From: Clostridia bacterium
Lineage (GTDB): Bacteria > Bacillota > Peptococcia > DRI-13 > UBA5745
Direction: 5' to 3'
Assembly (NCBI GenBank): GCA_018436095.1
Contig: JAHDMJ010000004.1
Location: forward strand, 18,734 to 82,733
Length of the DNA stretch: 64,000 nt
The position numbers and the translations under genes were made by a program. The notes beneath the pieces were generated by a model. That model saw only the letters and a program-made list of their open reading frames with translations, did no database searches and was not told the DNA's origin. This document shows, in pieces, positions 17,261 to 25,874 of the stretch (position 1 is the first letter of the stretch; every line of letters starts with the position of its first letter).

Positions 17261-18073
17261 TTATAGCAAAATCTGAACTTCAAACTGAGACTCGATAAAA
17301 GCTTCACTGCTGGTATCCAGATCATCTTCACATTCCAGAGCCAAAGCATATTTAGGAAACATATCTCCAGTCAGGAGCTGTTGAGGAATATTGATTTGGT
17401 GGTTTTCTGCCAGGATTTTGCCCCGAATGCAGATAAAGCTGCCGGCAGGCACCTCAAAAATATCCGGATGCTCAATAGAAGGGTTGCCTTTAATTAGAAT
17501 GAAGTAATGAGTAGGTTGAAATTTGCCTTGACGGAGGCTGTCGTAATCCAGTAAAAAACCGATTTGCCGTAAAAATGTGATGCTTGCGAATTCAGATTTA
17601 GCCTTTTTAATCAAAAGTCTGGGTCCGGCAGTACCAATCAGAGCCTCATCAGGCCGATATTTTTCCGTTAAAATATAACGCTTGCCCCAGGAAGTCCGAT
17701 AAGGAAAATCCAGCAAATCTAGTTGCTTATTATAATGATAATAATTTATATAGTCTTTAATGCATGTCCGGATACTCTCCAGGCGGTTGATTTCCAATAC
17801 TGTTTCTTTATATTTTGTTTCCAACATTTGCACAAAACCGGAAATATCATCAGAATTAATAGCCGTCTTGATTTCATCCAGATTAAGCCCCAGAGTTTGC
17901 AAATAGCGAATACGCTCCAGCGGCCAAATTTGCACTAAGCTGTACATACGGTAATTGTTTTCGTTATTGATTTCCGCAGGTTTTAGAAGACCAAGCTTAT
18001 CATAATAGCGAAGAGTTTCCGTTGAGATATTAAGCATGGAGGCAAATTCTTTCACATAATATTTTTCCTTCAC
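17261..18073 (-). CDS. MerR-family transcriptional regulator with C-terminal effector domain
   Basis: 270 residues. The winged-helix MerR domain is at the N-terminus (YYVKEFASMLNISTETLRYYDKLGLLKP, then NYRMYSLVQIWPLERIRYLQTLG), followed by a coiled-coil dimerisation helix and about 150 residues resembling a small-molecule-binding domain of BmrR type. Divergent from the YfcC/LarA operon, whose promoter has the long 19-bp spacer typical of MerR targets, so it probably controls that operon in response to its substrate. Confidence 0.88.
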   Translation of the reverse strand: MKEKYYVKEFASMLNISTETLRYYDKLGLLKPAEINNENNYRMYSLVQIWPLERIRYLQTLGLNLDEIKTAINSDDISGFVQMLETKYKETVLEINRLESIRTCIKDYINYYHYNKQLDLLDFPYRTSWGKRYILTEKYRPDEALIGTAGPRLLIKKAKSEFASITFLRQIGFLLDYDSLRQGKFQPTHYFILIKGNPSIEHPDIFEVPAGSFICIRGKILAENHQINIPQQLLTGDMFPKYALALECEDDLDTSSEAFIESQFEVQILL

Positions 18074-18285
18074 ATTAACCTCCTCATTAAGATGTTAGCC
18101 ATAAATAACTAACCTGCGTCTTAACACAAACCTTTTGGAAATATGTCTGCAAAAACTGAAGGGTTTTGCAGGAGGAACCGGCTTGATTTTATCAAATAAT
18201 GATATAAAAGTATATATAAATAAAAAAGAATGAAAAAAATATTGAAAAAATGCTAAAAAAACACTCCTCTTGCAGAAAAGCCATC

Positions 18286-18316
18286 TTGACCTTCGTTTTT
18301 AGGCCAATGATATCAT
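18286..18316 (+). promoter_or_regulatory. MerR-type promoter with 19-bp spacer
   Basis: TTGACC (18286-18291) and TATCAT (18311-18316) are separated by 19 bp, and the -10 lies in the palindrome AATGATATCATT. Overlong spacers are a known feature of promoters that MerR regulators activate by DNA distortion. A clear dyad inside the spacer is not obvious, so the assignment is tentative. Confidence 0.5.
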
Positions 18317-18350
18317 TTAGCCATACTAAATTTGAGGAGGAGAGCATTTT

Positions 18351-19772
18351 ATGGAAAACACAGGCGACAAGAAGCTAAAGAGTTCCACCGCAAAAAAACC
18401 GGCAGAAGCGCCAAACGTACTTTTATTTATATTTTGCATGCTAGTCGTTGCAGCCGTTCTTACCTATATCATCCCGGCAGGAGCTTATGACAGGTATTTC
18501 AATGAAGCGCTTAACCGTACCCTGGTGGATCCCACATCCTATCATGCGGTAGAGCAGAGCCCCGTTTCCATCATGGGTATCTTTGCCGCCATTCCTAATG
18601 GTATTGTTGCGAATATCTCGGTTATTTCCATTATCTTTGCTTACGGCGGCGCTTTCGGTATTATCACAAGCACCAGGCTGATTGAAGACGGTATCACCAG
18701 ATCCTTAAACAGTGTACGAAAAATGTCTTTTCTGATCATAGCATTGGTTAGTATGCTGTTTTCTGCAGGCGGAGCCTTCGTGGGCATTCAACAGAGCTTT
18801 TGGTCCTTTACTCCCTTGTGCGCCGTGCTGGCGGCGGCTATGGGTTATGACGTAGTAGTTGCTTTTGTCATGGTGGCCGTAGCCAACAATATCGGCTATA
18901 TGTGCGGACCTACAAACATGTGGAATGTGGGTGTGGCTCAGCAAATCAGCGAGGTGCCGGTGTTTTCCGGTTTAGGTCTCAGAATGTTCTGCTGGCTGCT
19001 GTTCATGGCAATGCTGATGGTTTACACCTTTTATTATTGCCAGAAGATAAAAAAAGACCCTGCCAAGAGCCTTGTATATGATCCCAATGCGCCGCTCTCC
19101 ACCTTTGATAATGTCGATGTCAGAGGTGCGGATTTAACTGCGCGGAGAAAAGCAGCGCTAGCTTGTCTGATCGCAGGATTTTTAATTCTGATTTATCTCA
19201 TTGGCGTTAAGGGCTGGACCAGCGGTACTCAGATAGGGTCTTTCCTCATTGCCATGAGCATCGTAGTGGCGGCAATCAACGGTGACGGCGCTAACTCTAT
19301 GGCTGATGGCTTTGTCAAAGGGGTACAAGCCATTCTCGTTCCTTCTCTGGTGGTAGGAATGGCCGGCGGCGTATTGCTGATTCTGCAAAATGGCAATACC
19401 CTTGACCCCATCCTTCATGCAGCTACGACGGCTTTGGAGGGGACTTCCAGCATATTTGCTCTTCTGATGATCTATGTATTTCAGTTTCTCTTTAATTTCC
19501 TGGTTCCCTCCGGTACTGCCCAGGCAGCGACTACCATGCCTATTATTGCTCCTTTGTCCGACATGGTCAATGTAAGCCGCCAAGCTGCCATACTGGCCTT
19601 TCAGTTTGGCGATGGATTCAGCAATATGCTCTGGCCTACTGCGTTGCTGGCGCCTCTTTCTTTTACAAACATTCCATTTCGGAAGTGGATCAAATGGTTT
19701 ATGCCATTTACCATCATATTCATTATAGCCTCAAGTCTGATCCTGGCTTATGCCGTGGTATCCGGATATTAA
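18351..19772 (+). CDS. YfcC-family (DcuC-like) anaerobic carboxylate/amino-acid transporter
   Basis: 473 residues with about 12 hydrophobic segments. YfcC landmarks are FCMLVVAAVLTYIIPAGAYDR, FAYGGAFGIITSTRLIEDG, GPTNMWNVGVAQQISEVPVFSGLGLRM and VPSGTAQAATTMPIIAPLSD. Family members are secondary transporters of the C4-dicarboxylate anaerobic carrier superfamily, with substrates mostly unproven. It is the first gene of the MerR-controlled cluster, 34 bp before the next gene, so it probably imports the cluster's substrate. A paralogue occurs at 55581-56972. Confidence 0.9.
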   Translation: MENTGDKKLKSSTAKKPAEAPNVLLFIFCMLVVAAVLTYIIPAGAYDRYFNEALNRTLVDPTSYHAVEQSPVSIMGIFAAIPNGIVANISVISIIFAYGGAFGIITSTRLIEDGITRSLNSVRKMSFLIIALVSMLFSAGGAFVGIQQSFWSFTPLCAVLAAAMGYDVVVAFVMVAVANNIGYMCGPTNMWNVGVAQQISEVPVFSGLGLRMFCWLLFMAMLMVYTFYYCQKIKKDPAKSLVYDPNAPLSTFDNVDVRGADLTARRKAALACLIAGFLILIYLIGVKGWTSGTQIGSFLIAMSIVVAAINGDGANSMADGFVKGVQAILVPSLVVGMAGGVLLILQNGNTLDPILHAATTALEGTSSIFALLMIYVFQFLFNFLVPSGTAQAATTMPIIAPLSDMVNVSRQAAILAFQFGDGFSNMLWPTALLAPLSFTNIPFRKWIKWFMPFTIIFIIASSLILAYAVVSGY

Positions 19773-19806
19773 AAGCATTTCCAGGCAGTAGAGAAAGGAT
19801 AATCTT

Positions 19807-20235
19807 ATGAAACTCATGCACACCAAACTAACAGAATTTGTACAGCGGATGGTTGATGCAGCCAGGCTGTCGGCTCCGGAAAAAAAGCTAAATATCAGCG
19901 GTATGGAAAATGTTCGGACGGCAAAGCTGCAATCTTTGCGAACGGGGCGGATTGCCAATGCGGTAAAGGAAATAGCTGAAGACGATGACGTTGAGAGCAT
20001 TGAATTTATTATCTGTCCCCGCTGTCCGGAAACCATGCACACTGTAATTGTTAAGGGTATCGGAAAAGAAGGCAAGGGCAATAAAGCAATTGTGGAAACC
20101 GTGGATATGTTGGTTCCCACTGAAGATATTTACCTGGTAGACTGTGAGCAAGTAGTTGACCGCAGGCCAATGATGTCAGTTTATACAGATGTGGAGGTGA
20201 AAGATGGTGAAACTCAAGTACAAGCTGGTGCCTAA
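19807..20235 (+). CDS. Unknown protein in the YfcC/LarA cluster (142 aa)
   Basis: I do not recognise this family. 142 residues, no membrane segment, with one cysteine-containing segment IICPRCPETMHTV and another VDCEQVVD. The start at ATG 19807 follows AAAGGA. Its 3' end overlaps the next gene by 32 bp, so the two are likely co-translated. Acidic, ending in a Gln/Gly-rich tail. Position between a transporter and a LarA homologue suggests an enzyme subunit or a cofactor carrier, but nothing in the sequence shows which. Confidence 0.7.
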   Translation: MKLMHTKLTEFVQRMVDAARLSAPEKKLNISGMENVRTAKLQSLRTGRIANAVKEIAEDDDVESIEFIICPRCPETMHTVIVKGIGKEGKGNKAIVETVDMLVPTEDIYLVDCEQVVDRRPMMSVYTDVEVKDGETQVQAGA

Positions 20236-21229
20236 TGGCAGTGCCGAAGGCAAAATGCCTTTAAATGTTGCGTTAGTGAACCTAAAGGATGTGAAGGTTT
20301 GCGGCCTTACGCCGGAAAAAGCCTGTGCGGCAATAGCCAAGTCTTTGGATGGCCCCACAGCTATCAATATATTTGATATGGAGGCAGTCACTACTACCAG
20401 TGACGGTATCATGGTGGATAGCGCCATTGTAGCCATGGCAGCTTCCGACCGGGGCAAGATTCACCGGGAATACGGCTTTGTCCCTATGGCGGAAATAGAA
20501 TATGATGATGAGCTCATCGCCATCGAGCCCCACCTTAAGCAATGGGATACTAATTATAAAGGCCGTCGTCTTTATCGGGGGCCGGATGTGGCTGATAAAA
20601 AGATTCCCGTGCATAATGTAGCCATCAGCGGCCGGGCCTGCAACAACAATTCCGGCACGGAAATGATGGACTTAGTAACTATGGGAGAAGTATTGATGCC
20701 CTATATCGGCCAGAAAGAGATTATGGCTGACGGCGAAGTGGCTATAGGCCTTACCGGGGAAATCATTTCTGTGGCTATTGGAATGACAGTGAAAGAAAAG
20801 TTTGGCCGGGTTTTTTCCACCAGACGCTATCGGGCTGGGGATACGGCTCACGGTTCCAAGGAAATGGCCAAAACTCTAAAAGCGGAGATACCTTGTATTG
20901 CTGCCAGCAAGAGAGTTCATGCCGGTTATATTATTAAAGCTTTGCAGGCCGGGATGGTGCCCGGGCGAGATATTGGCTGTGCTCCGGCGGTTTTGGCAAT
21001 CGCCAAAATTATGGGCTTTCCCATTAATGTGGAAAATATCACCGAAATGGCCCAGGCGGAATTGGACAGCATAGGATTTACTGCAGATTGGATGAGAGAA
21101 AAGGCAGAAAAGCATCTGACGGCAGAAGAAGTCCTGGCCCGGGCTGACGAAATTGTTCCGGGTATTGTGGGCATGGAGGTATGCAAAGCCTCGGAGCTGG
21201 CGGAAATCAGATATGCAGAAATTCCCTAA
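20204..21229 (+). CDS. Unknown conserved enzyme-like protein in the YfcC/LarA cluster (341 aa)
   Basis: Unrecognised 341-residue soluble protein. ATG 20204 has GGAGGTG upstream even though the site lies within the previous gene. Conserved-looking stretches are NVAISGRACNNNSGTEMM, VAIGLTGEIISVAIGM, STRRYRAGDTAHGSKEM and VPGRDIGCAPAVLAIAKIMG. The glycine-rich segments and the mix of Arg, His, Asp and Cys in short motifs look like an active site. Probably works with the 142- and 118-residue neighbours; no function is proposed. Confidence 0.7.
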   Translation: MVKLKYKLVPNGSAEGKMPLNVALVNLKDVKVCGLTPEKACAAIAKSLDGPTAINIFDMEAVTTTSDGIMVDSAIVAMAASDRGKIHREYGFVPMAEIEYDDELIAIEPHLKQWDTNYKGRRLYRGPDVADKKIPVHNVAISGRACNNNSGTEMMDLVTMGEVLMPYIGQKEIMADGEVAIGLTGEIISVAIGMTVKEKFGRVFSTRRYRAGDTAHGSKEMAKTLKAEIPCIAASKRVHAGYIIKALQAGMVPGRDIGCAPAVLAIAKIMGFPINVENITEMAQAELDSIGFTADWMREKAEKHLTAEEVLARADEIVPGIVGMEVCKASELAEIRYAEIP

Positions 21230-21246
21230 GGGAGGAGGCCGGAGAT

Positions 21247-21603
21247 ATGGAGCGTCAATATATCATTGCCCATGCGGATAAAGCGGTTCTTAAGATTTCC
21301 GGTTTGCAGGTGAAGGGGCTGGACGCCGGGCAGTTGGAAACAACTTTGGCGGAAAAGCTGAATACTACAGTGAGGGTGATCGGGGTAACCGGAGATAACA
21401 TTGAGATGGACGTTTACGGTCTGGAACCGGATCAGATTCGTTATAATGAAAGCTCCATTATTGAAGCTTTGTCCTTGTCAGAAGGGATAACCGCTACAGA
21501 CCTGATTATGATGAGCTGCAGCGAAAAAATCGTGAGGGTGGATTGGGACAATATTCCGCCCCATACGCCCTGCGCTGCGGAAAGATGGGGACCGGTGCGA
21601 TGA
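21247..21603 (+). CDS. Unknown small protein in the YfcC/LarA cluster (118 aa)
   Basis: 118 residues from ATG 21247, preceded by GGGAGGAGG. Unrecognised. It begins MERQYIIAHADKAVLKISG and ends in a proline/cysteine-containing tail (NIPPHTPCAAERWGPVR). Overlaps the next gene by ATGA, implying translational coupling. No membrane helix or known motif. Confidence 0.65.
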   Translation: MERQYIIAHADKAVLKISGLQVKGLDAGQLETTLAEKLNTTVRVIGVTGDNIEMDVYGLEPDQIRYNESSIIEALSLSEGITATDLIMMSCSEKIVRVDWDNIPPHTPCAAERWGPVR

Positions 21604-22118
21604 AATCTGCCGTTATTATACCCACCGGGGATGAAGTGAAAAACGGCATAGTGCTGGACACTGACTCTCCGGAAATCCTGGCTCAGCTGATCCGGCAATT
21701 TCCTGAAATGAAAGTGGTGCGTCTTGGGCCGCTAACAGATGATGAAGAGGCTATTCTAACCCTTTTGCAGGAAACGGTGCTGGAATCACCTGACTTAATT
21801 GTGCTTGTGGGGGGAAGCGGCGGTGGTCACCGCTTTTCCCCCTCTTTAGGCAAGGACTATACCCAATCGGCTCTGGAAAAATTTTTGATAGAAAAAGCCG
21901 CCAGCGAGATATATGGAAAGAATGGCCATCTTTGGTGCAAGCTGATTTGCGGTAAAAAGGATAAAACCGTAATTATTAATGTGCCGGGACCTTTTTATGA
22001 AGCCAAGGCAGCTATGAGTGCTTTCTTGAATAGTTATGCTGCCGGAATGGATTTAAGTCAGATTAATAAGGAAATGGCCCAGGCAGTTTATGATCAATAC
22101 CCACGAGGGGAGGAATAA
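21600..22118 (+). CDS. Molybdopterin-binding-domain-like protein (172 aa)
   Basis: 172 residues. The pattern PTGDEVKNGIVLDTDSPEI ... VVRLGPLTDDEEAIL ... PDLIVLVGGSGGGHRF resembles the MoaB/MogA/CinA molybdopterin-binding fold (TGDE, then DD, then a GGxSxG-like loop). It could bind a nucleotide-like or pterin-like cofactor, or act as a scaffold. Start ATG 21600 overlaps the upstream stop. The next gene, a LarA homologue, starts 3 bp after its stop. The fold resemblance is suggestive only. Confidence 0.6.
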   Translation: MKSAVIIPTGDEVKNGIVLDTDSPEILAQLIRQFPEMKVVRLGPLTDDEEAILTLLQETVLESPDLIVLVGGSGGGHRFSPSLGKDYTQSALEKFLIEKAASEIYGKNGHLWCKLICGKKDKTVIINVPGPFYEAKAAMSAFLNSYAAGMDLSQINKEMAQAVYDQYPRGEE

Positions 22119-22120
22119 CC

Positions 22121-23335
22121 ATGCGTATAGATATGCCGGCTCACAGCCTGTTTGGCAACGAATCTGTACCCTTAGAATTTCCGGACAATTGGGATGTGCA
22201 GATCAGCAATTTTAAAGGAGCCGCAGCACCCGCCCTTGCCCAAGAGCAGATTGCTGAAAAGATTAAACACCCCGAGCATTTGCTTCCTATAGCCGAAGGA
22301 GCAAAAGGCTGCAAGGACGCGGTAATTATTTTTGACGACTTCACCCGGGCTACTCCTATTGAGCCTATTGCCAAGGTGGTCATTGCTGAGTTGGAAAAGG
22401 CCGGTGTAGACCGTGATAAGATTCGTTTTATCGCTTCCACAGGAGCCCACCGGGCCATGTGTCGGGAGGATTTTGAACGAAAGCTAGGACGGGAAATCAC
22501 CCAGGAATTTAGGATTTATTCACATAATCCCTTTTTTAACAATGTATATTTGGGGAAAACAACCTATGGTGTTCCTATTGAGCTGAATGCCGAGTGTGTT
22601 TATGCCGATTATAAAGTGGCTATCGGCGCCTTTTTTCCTCATTCCTCCACTGGTGTTGGGGGCGGCGGAAAAATTGTTTTACCGGGCATTGCCTCCTTTG
22701 AAACCATCCGCCAATGGCATCTAAAGGACTCAGGTATGTGGAAAACCGACAGTCAAGCCCGGGACAGCGTGGTTCAAGCTGCTGACTTCCTGAAGCTTGA
22801 TATGAAAATTGATGTCTTGATGAACGGCAAAGGAGAAATTTCTCAGCTTTACGCAGGACATTATGATAAGATTTTCATGGAACACATTGATGAAATTCAG
22901 GAGTTTTTCTGCACGAAATATATTGATAATCCGGATATCGTCATTGCTAATAACTACTTTAAACCTACAGAGCCCAATGTGGCCATTGTGCAGATGGGAA
23001 TCGTGGAGTCAGTTAAGCCTGGCGGCGATATTGTTCTGATGTACAATACGCCATATGGATGTGCCTGCCATTATATGTGGGGAAAATGGGGAGATACAGG
23101 TCTTGGGGGTCCTATGTATCGTAAACAATTTAGAGTGCCGCCTACCATTAACCGTTTCTTTGTTCTCTCAAAATACTGGGATAAAGGGACAGCCTCTTCT
23201 TACCATTTTAACGAAGAGGGCAATATCTACATTGAAACCTGGCAGGATCTGATGAGTCATTTAGGACCGCAGCCCCGGCGAGTAGCGGTTTACCCATATG
23301 CCGATGCATCCTGCTTTGAGCCGGGAAAACGCTAA
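22121..23335 (+). CDS. LarA-family nickel-pincer racemase/epimerase homologue
   Basis: 404 residues with LarA landmarks in order: DDFTRATP (cf. DHTRPTP), STGAHRAM, FFPHSSTGVGGGGKIVLPG with the Lys to which the nickel-pincer nucleotide attaches in LarA, and a His soon after (RQWH) in the position of the nickel ligand. LarA interconverts lactate enantiomers; relatives act on other 2-hydroxy acids. The end of the chain carries KYWDKGTASSYHF. It is the penultimate gene of the MerR/YfcC cluster, so its substrate is presumably the imported acid or a derivative. The cofactor-synthesis genes are not in this window. Confidence 0.82.
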   Translation: MRIDMPAHSLFGNESVPLEFPDNWDVQISNFKGAAAPALAQEQIAEKIKHPEHLLPIAEGAKGCKDAVIIFDDFTRATPIEPIAKVVIAELEKAGVDRDKIRFIASTGAHRAMCREDFERKLGREITQEFRIYSHNPFFNNVYLGKTTYGVPIELNAECVYADYKVAIGAFFPHSSTGVGGGGKIVLPGIASFETIRQWHLKDSGMWKTDSQARDSVVQAADFLKLDMKIDVLMNGKGEISQLYAGHYDKIFMEHIDEIQEFFCTKYIDNPDIVIANNYFKPTEPNVAIVQMGIVESVKPGGDIVLMYNTPYGCACHYMWGKWGDTGLGGPMYRKQFRVPPTINRFFVLSKYWDKGTASSYHFNEEGNIYIETWQDLMSHLGPQPRRVAVYPYADASCFEPGKR

Positions 23336-23362
23336 GAAAAAAGTTGGGGCGGAGATATAAAG

Positions 23363-23947
23363 ATGAGAAGCTATGACATTTTTGCGCTTAAACTAATTAC
23401 CAGTCAAGGGTATCCTTTAGCGATAGGCGGAATTTGTCGGGGGACACCGGGAGAGCTTTGGGAGAAACGCTTTAAAAAAATCACTTCGCTGCATCTGCCG
23501 TATAAAGATATATATGGGGTAGACCTTGCCATTGCCAAGGCAATTCAAGAAATCGGCAGTTGCCAGTCTCTGTTAATAGCTGGATGCAGCCTGGATGTAG
23601 GTGCAAGTATCGCAAAGGGAAACAGTACAGGAGGAGTAATTGGCTGCCCGTGGCAGCCGATTGCTTCGTCCCAAGGGGACTGTGAGATTTTACCCTGTGG
23701 CTTTTCTCTTTATACTGAACCGGGAGGGCCAGGTTTCGCGGCCCTGGCCGATCCAGCCAAAACCAAGGATACTGTAATAGCTATAAAAAATCTCGGCTGT
23801 TTTGCATCGAATGAGGAGATTATTAATTGTATCAACTTTAAGGGCATTAATACATATCTTTTGGTTTTTGACGGCAGCGGGTCAGATACACAGGGACGTT
23901 TAATTGCGGCAAACTTCGAAAAGACCAAGGTCATATCATTAATTTAA
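23363..23947 (+). CDS. Unknown protein ending the YfcC/LarA cluster (194 aa)
   Basis: Unrecognised, 194 residues, 27 bp after the LarA homologue with GGGGCGGAGA upstream. Cysteine-containing segments IGGICRGTPGE, LLIAGCSLDVGAS, VIGCPWQPIAS and ILPCGFSLY, and a C-terminal LLVFDGSGSD. No membrane segment. A terminator follows, so it closes the operon. Confidence 0.6.
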   Translation: MRSYDIFALKLITSQGYPLAIGGICRGTPGELWEKRFKKITSLHLPYKDIYGVDLAIAKAIQEIGSCQSLLIAGCSLDVGASIAKGNSTGGVIGCPWQPIASSQGDCEILPCGFSLYTEPGGPGFAALADPAKTKDTVIAIKNLGCFASNEEIINCINFKGINTYLLVFDGSGSDTQGRLIAANFEKTKVISLI

Positions 23948-23965
23948 TAGAAGAAAGAACTGAAA

Positions 23966-23998
23966 AAAGAAAATCCCACTAAACTGAGATTTTCTTTT
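23966..23998 (+). terminator. Terminator of the YfcC/LarA operon
   Basis: AAGAAAATC (23966-23974) pairs with GATTTTCTT (23987-23995), followed by more T residues. Confidence 0.75.
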
Positions 23999-24033
23999 CA
24001 TTCAGGAGGCAAATGAAGCAAATAATAATAGAA

Positions 24034-24062
24034 TTGCACTTGATTTTTGGCCATGGTATAAT
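24034..24062 (+). promoter_or_regulatory. Sigma-70-type promoter of mscL
   Basis: TTGCAC (24034-24039), 17-bp spacer, TATAAT (24057-24062); 41 bp before the mscL start. Confidence 0.75.
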
Positions 24063-24103
24063 TTCTCAAATAGCTTATCCGAAATTATATCTGGAGGTGT
24101 CCC

Positions 24104-24523
24104 ATGAAAGGGATTATCAATGAGTTTAAAACATTTATTGCCAGGGGCAATGTGGTCGATCTGGCTGTTGGTATTATTATCGGTACCGCTTTTACGGCCA
24201 TTGTTAATGCTTTGGTTCAAGGCATATTCATGCCGGTTATCGGTATTTTGGTGGGCGGTGTGAATTTTACCGATCTGAAGATAGTCCTGAAGCCTGCCGC
24301 CGGGGATGTGGCGGAAGTAGCCATTGCTTATGGTGATTTTATTCAACAGGTAATCAATTTTTTAATCATTGCCTTTGTAGTTTTCATGATGGTCAAATTT
24401 ATCAACCGGTTTAAGAAAAAGCAAGAAGAGTGCCCAGCCCCCGCTCCTGTCCTACCGGCTCCCTCCGATGAAGCTCTTCTGCTTACGGAAATCCGGGACC
24501 TGCTGAAAGAAAACAAGAATTAG
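24104..24523 (+). CDS. mscL: Large-conductance mechanosensitive channel MscL
   Basis: 139 residues, the usual length. The N-terminus MKGIINEFKTFIARGNVVDLAVGIIIGTAFTAIVNALV is the amphipathic helix plus pore-lining TM1; TM2 is QVINFLIIAFVVFMMVKFINRF. A Pro-rich stretch precedes the C-terminal helix LLTEIRDLLKE. It opens under membrane tension to release solutes during osmotic downshock. Own promoter; apparently monocistronic. Confidence 0.95.
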   Translation: MKGIINEFKTFIARGNVVDLAVGIIIGTAFTAIVNALVQGIFMPVIGILVGGVNFTDLKIVLKPAAGDVAEVAIAYGDFIQQVINFLIIAFVVFMMVKFINRFKKKQEECPAPAPVLPAPSDEALLLTEIRDLLKENKN

Positions 24524-24864
24524 TTAGCCGCAGTATAGATTTCATAATAGCCTGAGTTGATAAATAGGTTAAAAAGCAGCAATAAAGAATTATTAATAGA
24601 AAATCAGAATAAGAAAAAGAGCATGATCTCCTTTTTACCTCGATTGCAGGCCAGTTGTCGGCTGCCGGCAGGGTATCAGGGGATATGCTCTATTTTTTGT
24701 TCGCTTTATTTCAGATCATGGTTTTCAGGCGATTTTGACCAGTGTGCCTATATCGGATGGAAGCGATTTTATGATTTTACGCAGGTTTCAAGTTTAAAGT
24801 GTGTTGACTCCTTGAAAAGCGGTTATAGACTGCCTGGTCACTACTTGAAAGGTTCTTGAGAAAA
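24524..24864. other. Intergenic region, nothing recognised
   Basis: 340 bp between mscL and the leftward cupin gene. An open frame here has no ribosome site and unusual composition, and I do not regard it as a gene. The mscL side is A-rich; no hairpin stands out. Confidence 0.5.
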
Positions 24865-25215
24865 TTAGTTTTCACGGTTTTCCGGAAAGAGAACGATTAA
24901 AAGCATTTTAAAGCGCTCCTGAGCGTAGACGGCGTGAGGAATCGTAGCCGGCATGACGATGGCTTCTTTTTCCCGCAGGATATGATCCACACCGTCTATG
25001 GTGATGCGGCCTTCGCCTTCCAATACCAAAACCATTGCGTCACCTTTGGAATCGTGGCTGCTGATCTCTTCACCTTTATCGAAAGCGAAAAGGGTCAGGC
25101 TGTGATGTTTGCTTTGAGCCAAAGTCCTGCTGACGATTTGGCCGTCAAGATAAGATACCTGACCGGCAAAGTCCAATACCTGACTGTGCTCTATATTGCG
25201 GATAAACTTTTCCAT
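24865..25215 (-). CDS. Small cupin-domain protein
   Basis: 116 residues from ATG 25215, preceded by GGAGGAG. Single cupin barrel: motif 1 EEISSHDSKGDAMVLVLEGEG and motif 2 VMPATIPHAVYA. Only part of the usual metal-binding His set is kept (one His in each motif). Such proteins bind small ligands or act as metal-dependent enzymes or sensors; nothing in the context specifies a role. Confidence 0.8.
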   Translation of the reverse strand: MEKFIRNIEHSQVLDFAGQVSYLDGQIVSRTLAQSKHHSLTLFAFDKGEEISSHDSKGDAMVLVLEGEGRITIDGVDHILREKEAIVMPATIPHAVYAQERFKMLLIVLFPENREN

Positions 25216-25497
25216 GGTTTCTCCTCCTGTCATTCAGTAAAATTCTGGCGAATACTACTGTGATTTACTCTGGCAAGTTTTGCTTGGCTCTGTTTTACGC
25301 TGCTTTGCTCAGTATGTCCTGGACTTTCTATAATAATCATACCGGAAAAAGATTGGAAAATATGTTGCATATACAACATGAATTAAATTTTTAGTGGAAG
25401 AATGACGGCGGCCGGGCTGATACTGGAAACAGGTTATTGTCGAACACCAGCCTCTACTAAACCAGGCCGCTTCAAGCGGCTTCCGCACCCCCGTTTG

Positions 25498-25580
25498 AGC
25501 AAAATTGCAAGTTTGTTCACATAGTCATGGCATTTTGCACAGTTAGCCTAAGCTAACGATGACAAACCTGCAATTTTGGG
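25498..25580. repeat. Inverted pair of the GCAAAATTGCARGTTTGT repeat motif
   Basis: The motif appears forward at 25498-25517 (GAGCAAAATTGCAAGTTTGT) and inverted at 25561-25580 (GACAAACCTGCAATTTTGGG). Between them is TTAGCCTAAGCTAA, which echoes TTAGGCTAACTGAGC beside a 42 kb copy. Same family as at 42, 50.6 and 63.9 kb. Confidence 0.75.
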
Positions 25581-25590
25581 AGCAGCTCCG

Positions 25591-25819
25591 TGCCGTGCTG
25601 CCGCCGCTGCCGTGCCGTCGCTGCTGCCGTGCCGCCGCTGCTGCCGTGCTGCCACCGCCACTGCCGTGCCGCCACTGCCGTGCCGCCGCTGCCGTGCCGC
25701 TGCTGCCGTGCCGCCACTGCCGTGCTGCCACCGCCACTGCCGTGCCGCCACTGCCGTGCCGCCGCTGCCGTGCCGCTGCTGCCGTGCCGCCACTGCCGTG
25801 CCACTGCCGTGCCGTCGCC
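25591..25819. repeat. GC-rich tandem repeat array (14-bp unit, two higher-order blocks)
   Basis: About 230 bp of variants of the 14-mer ACTGCCGTGCCGCC, with GCTGCCGTGCCGCT forms. A block of four 14-mers plus a 20-bp variant is duplicated almost exactly. Because 14 is not a multiple of three and the units contain no stop, long open frames appear in several frames on both strands; none is a credible gene. It ends 55 bp before the ACT-domain gene start. Confidence 0.9.
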
Positions 25820-25874
25820 AAGTTGCCTTCTGGCGCCATTAAAACAATTGTACTCCCAAAGGAAAAGTGATAAA

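Noticed and set aside
24557..24859. 100-codon open frame after mscL
   Set aside because: No ribosome binding site and an amino acid composition typical of random sequence.
25543..25842. Several overlapping long open frames on both strands encoding Ala/Pro/Arg/Cys-rich or Gly/Ser-rich peptides
   Set aside because: They are produced by a stop-free 14-bp tandem repeat read in all frames; they have no ribosome sites and no family resemblance.
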